This document shows, in pieces, positions 18,859 through 28,840 of a stretch of 64,000 bases of DNA. Both the position numbers and the translations under genes were made by a program. Source of the stretch: Acidimicrobiia bacterium (lineage in GTDB: Bacteria > Actinomycetota > Acidimicrobiia > UBA2766). Under the pieces are notes generated by a model, which did not search any database, had not been told where the DNA came from, and saw only the letters and a list, made by a program, of their open reading frames with translations. The stretch covers positions 1 to 64,000 of the forward strand of contig JADZDR010000034.1 in assembly GCA_020850945.1 (NCBI GenBank). Reading direction: 5' to 3'. Numbering within the stretch: position 1 is the first letter of the stretch; every line of letters begins with the position of its first letter.

Positions 18859-18875
18859 AGTTCAACTAGTGAACT
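18859..18875. promoter_or_regulatory. Putative HxlR operator
   Basis: AGTTCAACTAGTGAACT inverted repeat upstream of oxidoreductase/HxlR operon. Confidence 0.4.
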
Positions 18876-19109
18876 TAGCTGTGGCAGTCGCCGCCTGCAA
18901 CAAGGTGCCGGTCCGGCAGGCCAGGCAACCTGGACGGCACTGCCGGACGAGTTCCTCACGGCCCGGATGCACACGTTTCCACTCCCAGGACGGCTTCGCC
19001 GTCGAGGACGGATGGATCCAGTTGCCGGATGGGTCACTGCTCGCGACGACCCGACTGACCCGCCCCGCCGGCTGAGACCACGACGGCGACGAACACACGG
19101 TCTCCGCAC

Positions 19110-19745
19110 TCAGGCCGTGAGGTTCACGACGCCGTCACCTTCGAGGTCGGCGATCGCAGCCGTCCGTCCGGCGGCCGCCATGACAAGCGCCTCGGCACTG
19201 CCACGGACGGAGGGTCCGTCGCCGTGGGTCCAATCGAGGTCGGTCGCTTCGAGCCGGAGTCCCTTGACGCGTTTGGCCGGGGCGAATATCGGGCTGCTCA
19301 CCGTCACGGCGGCGTCGAGGGCCGGCTGGAGCCGGGCTTGGTCGGTCGGTGCGGGCAGGCCCAGGGGACGGCGTATGTCCTGCTCGTGGACGAAGTGGTC
19401 GAGGAAGCCGTCCCGCTTGGGAATCAGCCGCGAGATGCCTTTCAGCGTGTGCTCCGTTGCCACCGATCGCCACCGCGTACGGATCTCGGCGGGAGTGAGG
19501 CCGGCAGCGAGCTCCTTGGACTTCTCGTAGGAGCCCTTGGCGATGTTGCCGCGATAGGACACCACGAGAGCGAGGATCTTCGGCATTTGTGTGGTGTGGC
19601 CGACCAGCATGTGGCCGAACACGTCACGTGCCGTCCAGCCTTCGCACAGCGAGACGTGATCGAGATCTGCATCGTCGAGCGCGTCGGCAAGATCCGCCAG
19701 TGCGCTCGACTGCTGCCAGAGCAGCGCGGTCCAGTCGTGTCCCAT
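19110..19745 (-). CDS. Maleylpyruvate isomerase family mycothiol-dependent enzyme
   Basis: LCEGWTARDVFGHMLVGHTTQMPKI...HFVHEQDIRRPLGLP. Confidence 0.82.
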   Translation of the reverse strand: MGHDWTALLWQQSSALADLADALDDADLDHVSLCEGWTARDVFGHMLVGHTTQMPKILALVVSYRGNIAKGSYEKSKELAAGLTPAEIRTRWRSVATEHTLKGISRLIPKRDGFLDHFVHEQDIRRPLGLPAPTDQARLQPALDAAVTVSSPIFAPAKRVKGLRLEATDLDWTHGDGPSVRGSAEALVMAAAGRTAAIADLEGDGVVNLTA

Positions 19746-19880
19746 TCATCTTCCCCCGGTTCGAGCGGCACCCGACGACGGTATCGGCGTGTTGCGGAGC
19801 GTAGTCATCCGACCGAACGCATGTTGAGGGGTGGGGGGTAGATGACAAATCATCAGATACCGATGCTATGATGCCAACTT

Positions 19881-20138
19881 GTGAGGACGACGATCCGCAT
19901 CGACGACGACCTCTACCGGGCGGTGAAGGAGGAGGCGGCGCGCACTGCCCGCACTGTCGGTGAGCTCATCGAGGACGCTGTACGCCAGGCGCTCCGACGG
20001 GGCTCCGTCGAGGGTGGCGATCTGCCAGAGCTTCCGGTCCACCTGGGCAGCGGCCTGATGCCGGGCGTGGACCTCGACGACTCCAAAGCTCTGCGGACAC
20101 TGATGGACGAGGGTGTCGGCGTCGATGCGTTGCGCTGA
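19881..20138 (+). CDS. vapB: Ribbon-helix-helix antitoxin, VapB family (second locus)
   Basis: MRTTIRIDDDLYRAVKEEAARTARTVGELIEDAVRQALRR. Confidence 0.82.
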   Translation: MRTTIRIDDDLYRAVKEEAARTARTVGELIEDAVRQALRRGSVEGGDLPELPVHLGSGLMPGVDLDDSKALRTLMDEGVGVDALR

Positions 20139-20562
20139 CGTGAACGTCCTCGTCTACGCCCACCGCGCCGAGATGCACAACCACGCGAGGGCACGAGCCT
20201 GGCTGGAGGAGGCCCGCCGCGGGGTGGAACCGCTTGGCCTGCCCGGCCTGGTGGTGAGCGGCTTCCTGCGCGTGGTCACCCACGCCCGCGTGTTCAAGGA
20301 CCCGACTCCGTCTGACGAGGCACTGGCGTTCGTCGAGGCGCTTCTCGCGTCGCCGGCGGTTGATCTCGTCGAGCCGGGCCGGCGCCACTGGCATCTGTTC
20401 CGGGAGCTCGTGGCCGCGATGCGCCTACGGGGCAACGACGTCCCCGACGCGTACCTCGCAGCACTCGCCATCGAGCAGGGCGGTACGTGGGTCACGACGG
20501 ACCGAGGCTTCGGTCGCTTCTCCGGCCTACGCCTCATCGACCCGTTGCGCGGGCCGGATTGA
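20125..20562 (+). CDS. vapC: PIN-domain toxin, VapC family (second locus)
   Basis: CADVNVLVYAHRAEMHNHARARAWLEE, GNDVPDAYLAALAIEQGGTWVTTDRGFGRF. Confidence 0.88.
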   Translation: MRCADVNVLVYAHRAEMHNHARARAWLEEARRGVEPLGLPGLVVSGFLRVVTHARVFKDPTPSDEALAFVEALLASPAVDLVEPGRRHWHLFRELVAAMRLRGNDVPDAYLAALAIEQGGTWVTTDRGFGRFSGLRLIDPLRGPD

Positions 20563-20604
20563 TGTGACCGGTCTCGAGCGTGACTGGCGGCATCCGCCGC
20601 GACG

Positions 20605-20886
20605 GTGCGGATGTGGATGATCACGTGCAGGGCTCCGTTCGGCGGGATCGAGCAGTACGAGGTGGAAGGCGAGCGACTCGTCCTCGTCCACACGGGTGTG
20701 CCCGAAGAGCTCGGCGGACGGGGTTTGGGGGCCGACCTGGTGCGAGCGGCACTGGAGCGCGCCACGCGCGACGGGCTCACGATCATTCCCCGCTGCGAGT
20801 TCGCGCGCGGCTGGCTCGAGAAGCACCCCGGCGCAGCCGCAGGCGTCGACGTCGAGTGGCCGACGCCCCCCGATGGCTTCAGGTGA
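20605..20886 (+). CDS. GNAT-like N-acetyltransferase (YidJ/YjdJ type)
   Basis: LVLVHTGVPEELGGRGLGADLVRAALERATRDGLTIIPRCEFARGWLEKHP. Confidence 0.78.
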   Translation: MRMWMITCRAPFGGIEQYEVEGERLVLVHTGVPEELGGRGLGADLVRAALERATRDGLTIIPRCEFARGWLEKHPGAAAGVDVEWPTPPDGFR

Positions 20887-21412
20887 TCCGTGGCGCCTTG
20901 TCGCCGAACGCCATGTAGAGCTCACGCGGCCAGTAGCGGTCGACGTCCACCGCGTCGGCCTCCACAAGCTCTGTGCGGACGCGTGCGTGGTCGTAGCAGT
21001 TGAGCTCGTACTGGTTGCCCCACGGGTCGACGAGATTGAACGCCCAGCAGAGGTCGAAGTCGACTAGATCGGTGATCACGAGGGGCTCACCGCGGGGAGT
21101 GTCGATCCCGCGGGGCAGTGAACGGGCGAACGACATGAAGCTGTCGGCGTCGATGCTGAAGGCGACTCCGTTTGCTTGGGGCACCATGGGATGATCCTCA
21201 CTGGCCTCGAACAAGGCCAGCATCGTGCGGCCGCCATCCGCCGAGATCTGCAGAGGGCCACCCTCGATCCCCTTCGCCCAGAAGTCGTAGGCCGCCACGG
21301 GCTCGAAGCCGAGATGCTCCGCGTACCACCGGGCGGCCGCGTCAAGATCCGGGACGCGGATGTGCACATGGTCAAGGCGTCCCATCCGGAACCCACTGCG
21401 ATCTGCCTCCAT
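20879..21412 (-). CDS. VOC family protein
   Basis: RLDHVHIRVPDLDAAARWYAEHLGFEPV...NLVDPWGNQYEL; start overlaps upstream stop (TGATG). Confidence 0.85.
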   Translation of the reverse strand: MEADRSGFRMGRLDHVHIRVPDLDAAARWYAEHLGFEPVAAYDFWAKGIEGGPLQISADGGRTMLALFEASEDHPMVPQANGVAFSIDADSFMSFARSLPRGIDTPRGEPLVITDLVDFDLCWAFNLVDPWGNQYELNCYDHARVRTELVEADAVDVDRYWPRELYMAFGDKAPRIT

Positions 21413-23133
21413 CAGCCGGTCCGCTCGACGGATCCGGCGGCAGCCTCGTACCCGATCCCGCGCGGTTGGTGTCCCGCCGCTGCGAAGAACTGGTGGAGGA
21501 GCTGAACGGCGATCGAACCCTCGCCCACAGCCGAGGCGACACGTTTGACCGCGCCGTGGCGTACGTCTCCGGCGGCGAAGACGCCCGGCAGGCTCGTCTC
21601 GAGCAGCAGCGGTCTCCGATCTCGTCGCGCCACGAGGTGTTCGGGCAGGTCCGGTCCCGTCAGAACGAACCCGTCGTTGTCGCAGGCGATCTCCGGGGGG
21701 AGCCACGACGTGTTCGGCTGTGCCCCGATGAGGCAGAAGAGAGCGTCCGCGGCGACAATTACATCGTCACGAGTCGCGAGGTCGCGCAGGACGAGACGCT
21801 CGAGCCTGCCGTCGCCACCCCCGTCGACGATCTGAGTGCCGAGACGCACCTCGATGTTGGCGGTGCCCTCGATCTGGCGGACGAGGTAGTCCGACATGCC
21901 CGCTCTGAGGGTGCCCGCCCGGACCACGATGGTGACCTTGCGGGCGTACCTCGCAAGATGGAGCGCGGCTTGTCCTGCGGAGTTTGCGCCCCCGACGATG
22001 AAGACGTCGCGGCCGGCCATGCCCGGAGCCTCCGACGTCGAGCCGCCGTAGAACACGCCCGCTCCGAGTAGGGCCTCGATCGAGGGCAAGCCCAGGCGGC
22101 GGTAGCTGGCCCCCGTGGTGAGCAGCACAGCCGTGGTCCGCAGAGGGCCCAGGTCGGAGACGGTCACGAGGAGCTGCTCGTCCTCACGGCTGACGGCGGT
22201 CACGGTCTGCATGAATGCGAAGTCCGCCCCGAAGACCCAGGCCTGGTTGTAGGCGTTCTGGGCGAGCTGGCGGCCCGTGATCCCGCGGGGAAAGCCGAGG
22301 TAATTGCGGATCAGGGAACTGGAGGTGGCCTGCCCGCCGATCCCGCCCCTGTCGACGACGAGGGTGCTGAACCCCTCGGAGGCACCGTAGACGGCGGCTG
22401 AGAGCCCCGCCGGTCCGGCGCCGATGATGATGAGATCGAACTCCATGCGTCCCGGCTCGATCGGCCCCCCTGTGGCGAGCGCGATCTCGGCGTTGGTCGG
22501 GTTCTCGAGGACCTCCCCGGTGGGGAACTTGATGAAAGGGAGCTTGGTCGAGGTCCCGACCGAGGCGACGATCTCGCGACCTTCCTCAGAGTCGGCGAGG
22601 CAGAAGTTGTGCACGACAGCACACTGCTGGAGTGCCTCCCGCAGCTCGTAGGCCCGCCCCGTCCAGGACTCACCCACGATCTGAACGGTGTAGGGGGCCG
22701 CCCGGTTGGCCTCGGCCCATTCGAGCAGCATGCCCGAGACCGTGTTGTGGAACAGCTCGTCGGGTGAGTGCACGGGCCGCAGTACATAGTGATCGAACTG
22801 GCCGTCCGAGATCCCGGTGAAAATCGCCCTCCCCGTGGTCTTGTCGCCCCAGCCCTCCCAGCCGACCAGCAGGGCACGCTTCGCGTGGGGATGGAGGTCC
22901 CGGACCGCCTCCAGCACCTCGTTCCCGGACTCGTCCGGGGACTCTGCGCCGGCCAGGACCAACGCGACTTCGCAGCCCGACGCGGCGCATTCCTCGAGGC
23001 GCGATCGGGCATCGGCGGGGGATGGCGACGAGATGACGTTGTAGTGGCGTCCGTAGCGATCCTCCAGTTCACGGCCCACCTCGGCCAAGGCGTCGGCGTC
23101 GCCTTCGATCACGAGCAGAACTGGATCGCCCAT
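21412..23133 (-). CDS. FAD-dependent oxidoreductase, receiver-like N-terminus fused to thioredoxin-reductase-like domain
   Basis: N-terminal LLVIEGDADALAEVGRELEDRY..., then DLIIIGAGPAGLSAAVYGASEGFSTLVVD and VFIVGGANSAGQAALHLARYA. Confidence 0.87.
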   Translation of the reverse strand: MGDPVLLVIEGDADALAEVGRELEDRYGRHYNVISSPSPADARSRLEECAASGCEVALVLAGAESPDESGNEVLEAVRDLHPHAKRALLVGWEGWGDKTTGRAIFTGISDGQFDHYVLRPVHSPDELFHNTVSGMLLEWAEANRAAPYTVQIVGESWTGRAYELREALQQCAVVHNFCLADSEEGREIVASVGTSTKLPFIKFPTGEVLENPTNAEIALATGGPIEPGRMEFDLIIIGAGPAGLSAAVYGASEGFSTLVVDRGGIGGQATSSSLIRNYLGFPRGITGRQLAQNAYNQAWVFGADFAFMQTVTAVSREDEQLLVTVSDLGPLRTTAVLLTTGASYRRLGLPSIEALLGAGVFYGGSTSEAPGMAGRDVFIVGGANSAGQAALHLARYARKVTIVVRAGTLRAGMSDYLVRQIEGTANIEVRLGTQIVDGGGDGRLERLVLRDLATRDDVIVAADALFCLIGAQPNTSWLPPEIACDNDGFVLTGPDLPEHLVARRDRRPLLLETSLPGVFAAGDVRHGAVKRVASAVGEGSIAVQLLHQFFAAAGHQPRGIGYEAAAGSVERTG

Positions 23134-23268
23134 GGAGGCAATCTAGGTCCGTCTTCGAGAGCTCGTCATGGCCTTGTCCCGCGATGGCCGAGGCGGGGTC
23201 TGGGAGGCGTGAGTGTGGCCAAGCGCGGCCGATCGCCGCCGCTGCACGCGCCGGTCTACGGTACGGGC

Positions 23269-24870
23269 GTGGACGAGTTCGACTATGTGGTCGTGGGCGG
23301 CGGTTCGGCCGGTTGTGTCGTGGCGAGCCGCCTCAGCGAGGATCCCGCGGTCACGGTCTGCCTGCTCGAAGCCGGCGGCGAGGGTCGTGACGTCCTGATC
23401 CGCGCCCCGCTGGGCTTCGCGGTCGCGATGCCTCGCGGTGTGAACAGTTGGAACTATCAGACCGTGCCCCAGCCCGGGCTCGACGGGCGACGCGGCTTCC
23501 AGCCCCGCGGGAAGACGCTCGGTGGGTCCAGCGCGATCAACGCCATGATCTACGCCCGCGGCCACCGCTCCGACTACGACGCGTGGGCGGAGTTGGGGAA
23601 TCCCGGCTGGGGCTACGACGACGTGTTGCCCTACTTCAAGAAGTCCGAGGCGAACGCGATCCACCGCGACTCGCCGTTGCACGGGGTGGACGGTCCGCTG
23701 CACGTGACCAACCTGCGCAGCCCGAGCCCCCTGAACGACGTGTTCCTCCGGGCCTGCCAGGCGCAGGGGATCCCGTTCAACCCCGATCCGAACGGTGCCG
23801 AGCACCACGGCTGCTACCACGTGCAGGTCACCCAGAAGGACGGTGAACGCCACAGCGCCGCCGCCGCGTTCATCCATCCCAACCTGGACCGCCCCAACCT
23901 CGAGGTGCGGACCGGAGCCCACGTCACCCGCGTTCTCTTCGAGCATGCCAAAGCGACGGGCGTCGAGCTCCGGCAAGGCGACCGGAGCAGCTCCGTGCGG
24001 GCACGACGCGAGGTCGTGATGTCGGCGGGGGCCTTCGGCACGCCGCAGATCCTGATGGCGTCGGGGATCGGGCCGGGCGCGCACCTGCAGGAGCTGAGCA
24101 TCCCGACGATCCGTGACGTGGCAGGCATGGGCCAGAACCTGCAGGACCACATCTCGGCGCTGCTCATCTACCGAGCCCGGATCAACGACCACACCGTCGG
24201 CATATCAGCGACGGGGGTGGCGCGGCTGCTCAAGGCGATGTGGGAGTGGCGCCGGCATCGCCGCGGCCTCGTCACGAGCTGCGCGGCCGAGTCCGGCGTC
24301 TACTACCGCACCAGCCCCGACGTCGAGGTGTCGGACATGGAGATGGAGCTGATCGTCGGTATCGGCGACGACCACGGCCGCAAGCTCCACCTCGGTCACG
24401 GCTACTCGGCCCACCTCCTGCTCGCCCGCCCCAAGAGCGTGGGTGAGGTACGTCTCGCCAGTCCCGACACGCGGGTGGCGCCGCTGATCGATCCCCGCTA
24501 TTTCAACCACCCTTACGACATGGAGACTCTGGTCAAGGGCACCCAGATCGCGCTGGACATCATGAACAGCGCCCCGTTCGATCCCTATCGGGGCGAGATG
24601 CTCATCCGTTACGACCGTGACGACCCCCGCCAGATCGAGGAGACGCTTCGCCGGCACGCCGACACCGAGTACCACGTGTGCGGCACCGCCAAGATGGGAC
24701 CGGAGAGCGACCCGATGGCGGTGGTCGACGCGACGCTGAGGGTTCGGGGTGTCGACGGCCTGCGGATCGCCGATGCGTCGGTCATGCCCCAGGTGACGAG
24801 CAACAACATCCACGCCGCTGTGATCATGATCGGTGAGAAGTGCGCCGACATGGTGAGGCGCGGCACCTGA
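23269..24870 (+). CDS. GMC family oxidoreductase (choline-dehydrogenase-like)
   Basis: DYVVVGGGSAGCVVASRLSEDP, GKTLGGSSAINAMIYARGHRSDYDAW, DASVMPQVTSNNIHAAVIMIGEKCAD. Confidence 0.93.
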   Translation: MDEFDYVVVGGGSAGCVVASRLSEDPAVTVCLLEAGGEGRDVLIRAPLGFAVAMPRGVNSWNYQTVPQPGLDGRRGFQPRGKTLGGSSAINAMIYARGHRSDYDAWAELGNPGWGYDDVLPYFKKSEANAIHRDSPLHGVDGPLHVTNLRSPSPLNDVFLRACQAQGIPFNPDPNGAEHHGCYHVQVTQKDGERHSAAAAFIHPNLDRPNLEVRTGAHVTRVLFEHAKATGVELRQGDRSSSVRARREVVMSAGAFGTPQILMASGIGPGAHLQELSIPTIRDVAGMGQNLQDHISALLIYRARINDHTVGISATGVARLLKAMWEWRRHRRGLVTSCAAESGVYYRTSPDVEVSDMEMELIVGIGDDHGRKLHLGHGYSAHLLLARPKSVGEVRLASPDTRVAPLIDPRYFNHPYDMETLVKGTQIALDIMNSAPFDPYRGEMLIRYDRDDPRQIEETLRRHADTEYHVCGTAKMGPESDPMAVVDATLRVRGVDGLRIADASVMPQVTSNNIHAAVIMIGEKCADMVRRGT

Positions 24871-24896
24871 GGGGCGGGACAGTCCGGAGGCAATGC

Positions 24897-25457
24897 ATGG
24901 GCAAGCTCATCTACGCAACCAACACCTCCCTGGACGGCTACACGGAGGACGCCACCGGTTCCTTCGGCTTCGCGGAGCCCGACGAGGATGTGCACGTCTT
25001 CTACAACGGCCTGATGCGCGGTGTCGGCACCCAGCTGCTCGGCCGCCGCATGTACGAGACGATGGCTGTTTGGGAGACGGACCCCTCCTTCGCCGCGGAG
25101 TCCGTGATCCAGGCCGACTTCGCCGCCGCCTGGCAGGACTCCGACAAGCTCGTGTACTCCAGGACCCTCGCTGAACCGATCACGAAGCGGACGCGCATCG
25201 TGCGTTCGTTCGACGTCGACGAGGCGAGGGGCCTGAAGGAGAGTTCGGCGGCCGATCTCTCGGTGAGCGGACCTGGGCTCGCTGCCCACGCCCTGCGCGC
25301 CGGGGTCGTGGACGAGATCTCCTTGGTGATCTCCCCGGTCACGGTCGGAGCGGGCAAGCCGGCCTTCCCGGCCGACCTGCGCCTGGATCTCGAGCTCATC
25401 GACGAGCGCCGCTTCGGCAACGGTGCCGTGCACGTGGCCTATCGCGTGCGTGCCTGA
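24897..25457 (+). CDS. Dihydrofolate reductase family protein
   Basis: KLIYATNTSLDGYTEDATGSFGF...LLGRRMYETMAVWE...LELIDERRFGNGAVHVAYRVRA. Confidence 0.86.
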   Translation: MGKLIYATNTSLDGYTEDATGSFGFAEPDEDVHVFYNGLMRGVGTQLLGRRMYETMAVWETDPSFAAESVIQADFAAAWQDSDKLVYSRTLAEPITKRTRIVRSFDVDEARGLKESSAADLSVSGPGLAAHALRAGVVDEISLVISPVTVGAGKPAFPADLRLDLELIDERRFGNGAVHVAYRVRA

Positions 25458-25548
25458 CCTCGGGTCACGGGCGTCGGCATGGCGATGGTGTCCGACCTTC
25501 GATCCCGTGGTCACGCCTGCGCAACTGGTCGATCGACAGCGACGGTCG

Positions 25549-25660
25549 ATCGGGCCACGGTCCTGGACGGCTACCGTGCCGGTGTCGAGTCGATGGCCGA
25601 GGTGCTGACCGGTCTCGACGCCGGCGGCTGGGCGAGCCTGGCCGACGACGACGTCGTGGT
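25549..25660 (+). pseudogene. Possible N-terminal remnant of mycothiol-dependent isomerase-fold protein
   Basis: DRATVLDGYRAGVESMAEVLTGLDAGGWASL resembles family N-terminus; no continuation. Confidence 0.25.
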
Positions 25661-25791
25661 GAGCGAGCGGCCAGTCGACCGAGGTACACCCCTCCTGCGG
25701 GGCCCGACTATCGGGATGATCGAGGGTCTCAGCCACCGGAACCGTGACCGACGCCCGCTGAAGACCGAGCGGGGCAACTGCGTCCCGGGGC

Positions 25792-27018
25792 TCACGCACC
25801 GGCGTTCTCGAGGTCGGCGAACCGCTCGCGGATGGCGTGCGCGTCGAGGCCGAAGTCGGCCGCGGAATAGGCGTGAGAACCGTGCGCGTGGCGGGGGAAT
25901 GCGGCGTGATACCTGTCGACGAACGCCTCCGGGTCCGGTGGCGGCTCCATGTCGGCCGCAGCGTAGATCTCGGTGATGGAACCGACGGGATCACGGACAA
26001 GCCGCGGGAAGCCGAGGTCCACGAAGGTGACCGACTTCGACGCGGGAGTGGCGCGAAACGCCTCTGCCCGGCGGAGCCACAGTTCGGTCGTGTCGGCCTG
26101 ATAGCGACCGACGTCGGCGCCGTCGACGTGATCGCTGTACATCGCGCGGAACACGGCGAACAGGCTCGTACCAGACGCGATCGTCTCGACGATGTCGCGG
26201 TGCAGGTGCACGACGACCGCGCCGGGGAAGGCTGCCGCGAGATGCGGCAGCTCCGCCGTGTGCGCCGGTGCCTTGAGGACCCAGCGACGGTCGTCGCTCC
26301 GGTCGAGCACCTGCAGCACTTGCCGGTAGCGCCGGGAGCTCCCGGCCATGTCCTGGCCGGCCAGCCACCTCGCGTACGACTCCAGCCGTACTGTCGACGC
26401 GAATCCCCAGTTGCGCAGATCCGAACCCATCGCCAAGACGCACTCCTCGGGCAGGCGTGCCCCTGACTCGTGGATGGGCTGTAGCTCCGGGTTGAGGAAG
26501 TGCAGCATGTCGTGCGAGCGGGAGCTCGCGTCGAGGAACCGTTCGCGGTCGTCGTCGGACAAGTGCGCGACACGAGTCGGGTGCGTGAGCTCTGACGGCA
26601 GTGGGCCACGCAAGCGGGGGTCGGTGGCGAGGAGCCGGTAGAGGAACGTCGTACCGGTCCGCCAGCCTCCGATGATCACGATCGGTGGTGTGAGGGGACG
26701 TGCGGCTGCCTCGGGATGGTCGTCGAGATACCTCGCCATCGTGGCGCCTGCCCGCAATCGGGAGACAGCAGCCGACACGACCATGCCCGTACCGAGCGCG
26801 TTCAGGCGACCGTCTTCCCGAGCGGATCCGACATAGTGCTCGAGACCCGCTCGCCACCCATCGGCGAACTGGTCGGGTGGGCCTTCGCCCGCGGCGACCG
26901 CGACGATGTGGTCCGGCTCGAGTAGGTACCGCTCCGGCCGTGCCTGGCGGTCGGCTTCTGCTGCCGCATACGCCGCTTGCACTGCGTCGCTGCGAGCCGG
27001 TCGTCGCCATAGGTTCAC
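25792..27018 (-). CDS. Sulfotransferase family protein
   Basis: PPIVIIGGWRTGTTFLYRLLATDPRL (PAPS-binding motif), WVLKAPAHTAELPHLAAAFPGAVVVHLHRD. Confidence 0.9.
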   Translation of the reverse strand: MNLWRRPARSDAVQAAYAAAEADRQARPERYLLEPDHIVAVAAGEGPPDQFADGWRAGLEHYVGSAREDGRLNALGTGMVVSAAVSRLRAGATMARYLDDHPEAAARPLTPPIVIIGGWRTGTTFLYRLLATDPRLRGPLPSELTHPTRVAHLSDDDRERFLDASSRSHDMLHFLNPELQPIHESGARLPEECVLAMGSDLRNWGFASTVRLESYARWLAGQDMAGSSRRYRQVLQVLDRSDDRRWVLKAPAHTAELPHLAAAFPGAVVVHLHRDIVETIASGTSLFAVFRAMYSDHVDGADVGRYQADTTELWLRRAEAFRATPASKSVTFVDLGFPRLVRDPVGSITEIYAAADMEPPPDPEAFVDRYHAAFPRHAHGSHAYSAADFGLDAHAIRERFADLENAGA

Positions 27019-28115
27019 GCCGGCGGATCCATCGCGAGGTCGACGAGCCGGCACACCCGGACGGTCGGCAACGGTGGCTCGGTCTCCGGTTGCAGGAAGC
27101 GGAACACGAACATCCCGAACGGGCGCCCCTCGCGGTCGAGCCAGTCGATCGTTGCGCCCGGTTCGCTCGCCGCGATCACGAATCGGTAGCGGTCGCCGGC
27201 AAGGCGGGCCGTGGTCCCCGTGAACGACACCCGCCGGTGCCGATGGTCGAGCGAGTTCGCGTAGCGGCTGTACAGCAGCACGTTCCAGTATCGGCAGGGT
27301 GGGGCATGCCCCTCTATCACGAGGGCCTCGCCGTCGGCGAGGTGCCATGCCCCGCGCAGATAGTGGATGTCCGGCTCGGTGAACGCGGCACCGCCGGTCA
27401 TCTCCGTCCAACGCCGCACCTCGTTGGGCGATGCAACGTCGGCTTTCGTCGCTGCCGAGAGCAACGCCGGCATCGCCGCCATCGCCCCGCCCAGCCGCTC
27501 GACCTGGTGCACGAACCTCGGCACCTCGATGAACGGTCCGGGCTCCGGCGTGTCGATCGGTTCGATCCGGCAGTCGCCCAGAGCATCGTGTGCCACATCA
27601 CCGTGGAAGTGACGCACCCACAACGCCGAGGCACCCTCCGGCAGCTCCAACCAGTCGACACTTCCAGCCGGGGGTCGGGGTGAGACGACGACCTCGAAGC
27701 GTCCGTCGGCGTCGAAGGTGAGGGCATCGCTGTCGGTGCGTGCCACGGCGCCCGCCTCGAGCGTCCCACCGGCGCGGTACACGGTGATCGACATGTACTG
27801 CGCGTCGCCGCGCATCCCCGTGACGCGGTAGCTGCGGTCGTCGCCGATGTCAGCCACCCAGTACCGGAAGTCCGGGTTGTCCATCAGCATCCTCTCGCGC
27901 CACCCGTTGAATGCCACGAGCTCGGGCCGTTGCCGGTCGATCTCGAACCGGCCGAGGAGGTTGTTCAGTGCCCGCAGCAATGCGCGGTAGCCGTCGGCCC
28001 GCTCCTCGGCGGACAACCCCGTAGCGTCGGATGCGAGTTGCTCACCTGCCTCGCGTAGACCGTCGACCAACGACGTCCACGCAGCACCGAGGTCCGCCTG
28101 GTCCTGATCGTCCAT
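27015..28115 (-). CDS. DUF1214-like domain protein
   Basis: DDRSYRVTGMRGDAQYMSITVYRAGG, EALVIEGHAPPCRYWNVLLYSRYANSLDHRHRRVSFTG. Confidence 0.7.
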   Translation of the reverse strand: MDDQDQADLGAAWTSLVDGLREAGEQLASDATGLSAEERADGYRALLRALNNLLGRFEIDRQRPELVAFNGWRERMLMDNPDFRYWVADIGDDRSYRVTGMRGDAQYMSITVYRAGGTLEAGAVARTDSDALTFDADGRFEVVVSPRPPAGSVDWLELPEGASALWVRHFHGDVAHDALGDCRIEPIDTPEPGPFIEVPRFVHQVERLGGAMAAMPALLSAATKADVASPNEVRRWTEMTGGAAFTEPDIHYLRGAWHLADGEALVIEGHAPPCRYWNVLLYSRYANSLDHRHRRVSFTGTTARLAGDRYRFVIAASEPGATIDWLDREGRPFGMFVFRFLQPETEPPLPTVRVCRLVDLAMDPPA

Positions 28116-28147
28116 CCGCACAACATACGGATTGCACGTTGCGGTCG

Positions 28148-28555
28148 TCATGCGGGGCAGCACACCTCGAGGTCCATTCCGTCGGGGTCGCGGAAGAACA
28201 ACGACAACTCGTGGCCGAGCTGCTGGATCTCGCCGACCTCCCGCGCTCCGGCCGCCTCGATCCGGGTCTTCACCTCTTCCAGGGCGGAGCGGTCCGCGAC
28301 GGCAAGCGCGAAGTGGTCGATCGCTCCCCGCTCACCCTGCCGGCTGCGCTCACCGATGATCGTGTCGGCGGGTACCTCGAACACGTTGAGCATCGCGCCG
28401 CCGCCGAGGTCGACGATCTTCATCCAGGGGTGATCGCCGCTCTGTGGCACCTCGAAAATGACGGTCGCGTCGAATGCCTGCTCATAGAAGCCGATCGTGA
28501 GATCCATGTCCGAGGTGAGGGTGGCAACGTGGTTGAGGCCGGTCGTGATCGGCAT
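28148..28555 (-). CDS. VOC family protein
   Basis: GLNHVATLTSDMDLTIGFYEQAFDATVIFE...LFFRDPDGMDLEVCC. Confidence 0.88.
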   Translation of the reverse strand: MPITTGLNHVATLTSDMDLTIGFYEQAFDATVIFEVPQSGDHPWMKIVDLGGGAMLNVFEVPADTIIGERSRQGERGAIDHFALAVADRSALEEVKTRIEAAGAREVGEIQQLGHELSLFFRDPDGMDLEVCCPA

Positions 28556-28840
28556 GGCGGTCTGTCCTTCGTGTCCTTCGATCCGTGCTCACAGGTGCGC
28601 CGCTGCGTACCGACGGGGCTCGGCATCGAACGGGTGCATCATGGTCTCGGTCGGGCCGTGTCCGGCAGGGTCGCACCTGCACCACTTCTAGCCGGTGCTG
28701 GGGGCACAGCGTTGCCGAGCGGTGTCACGCCATCTACGGCGAGTTCGGTATCCCGGTGTTCGCAGTGAGAGATGCCACCATGGATGAGCTGGCGCAGCAG
28801 GATCGAACGCGACCGTGTAGTGCCTGGGGTTGCGGCCAGT

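Noticed and set aside
25479-25976. 165-aa + strand ORF
   Set aside because: Most of it is antisense to the sulfotransferase gene; only a short isomerase-like remnant is retained as a low-confidence pseudogene
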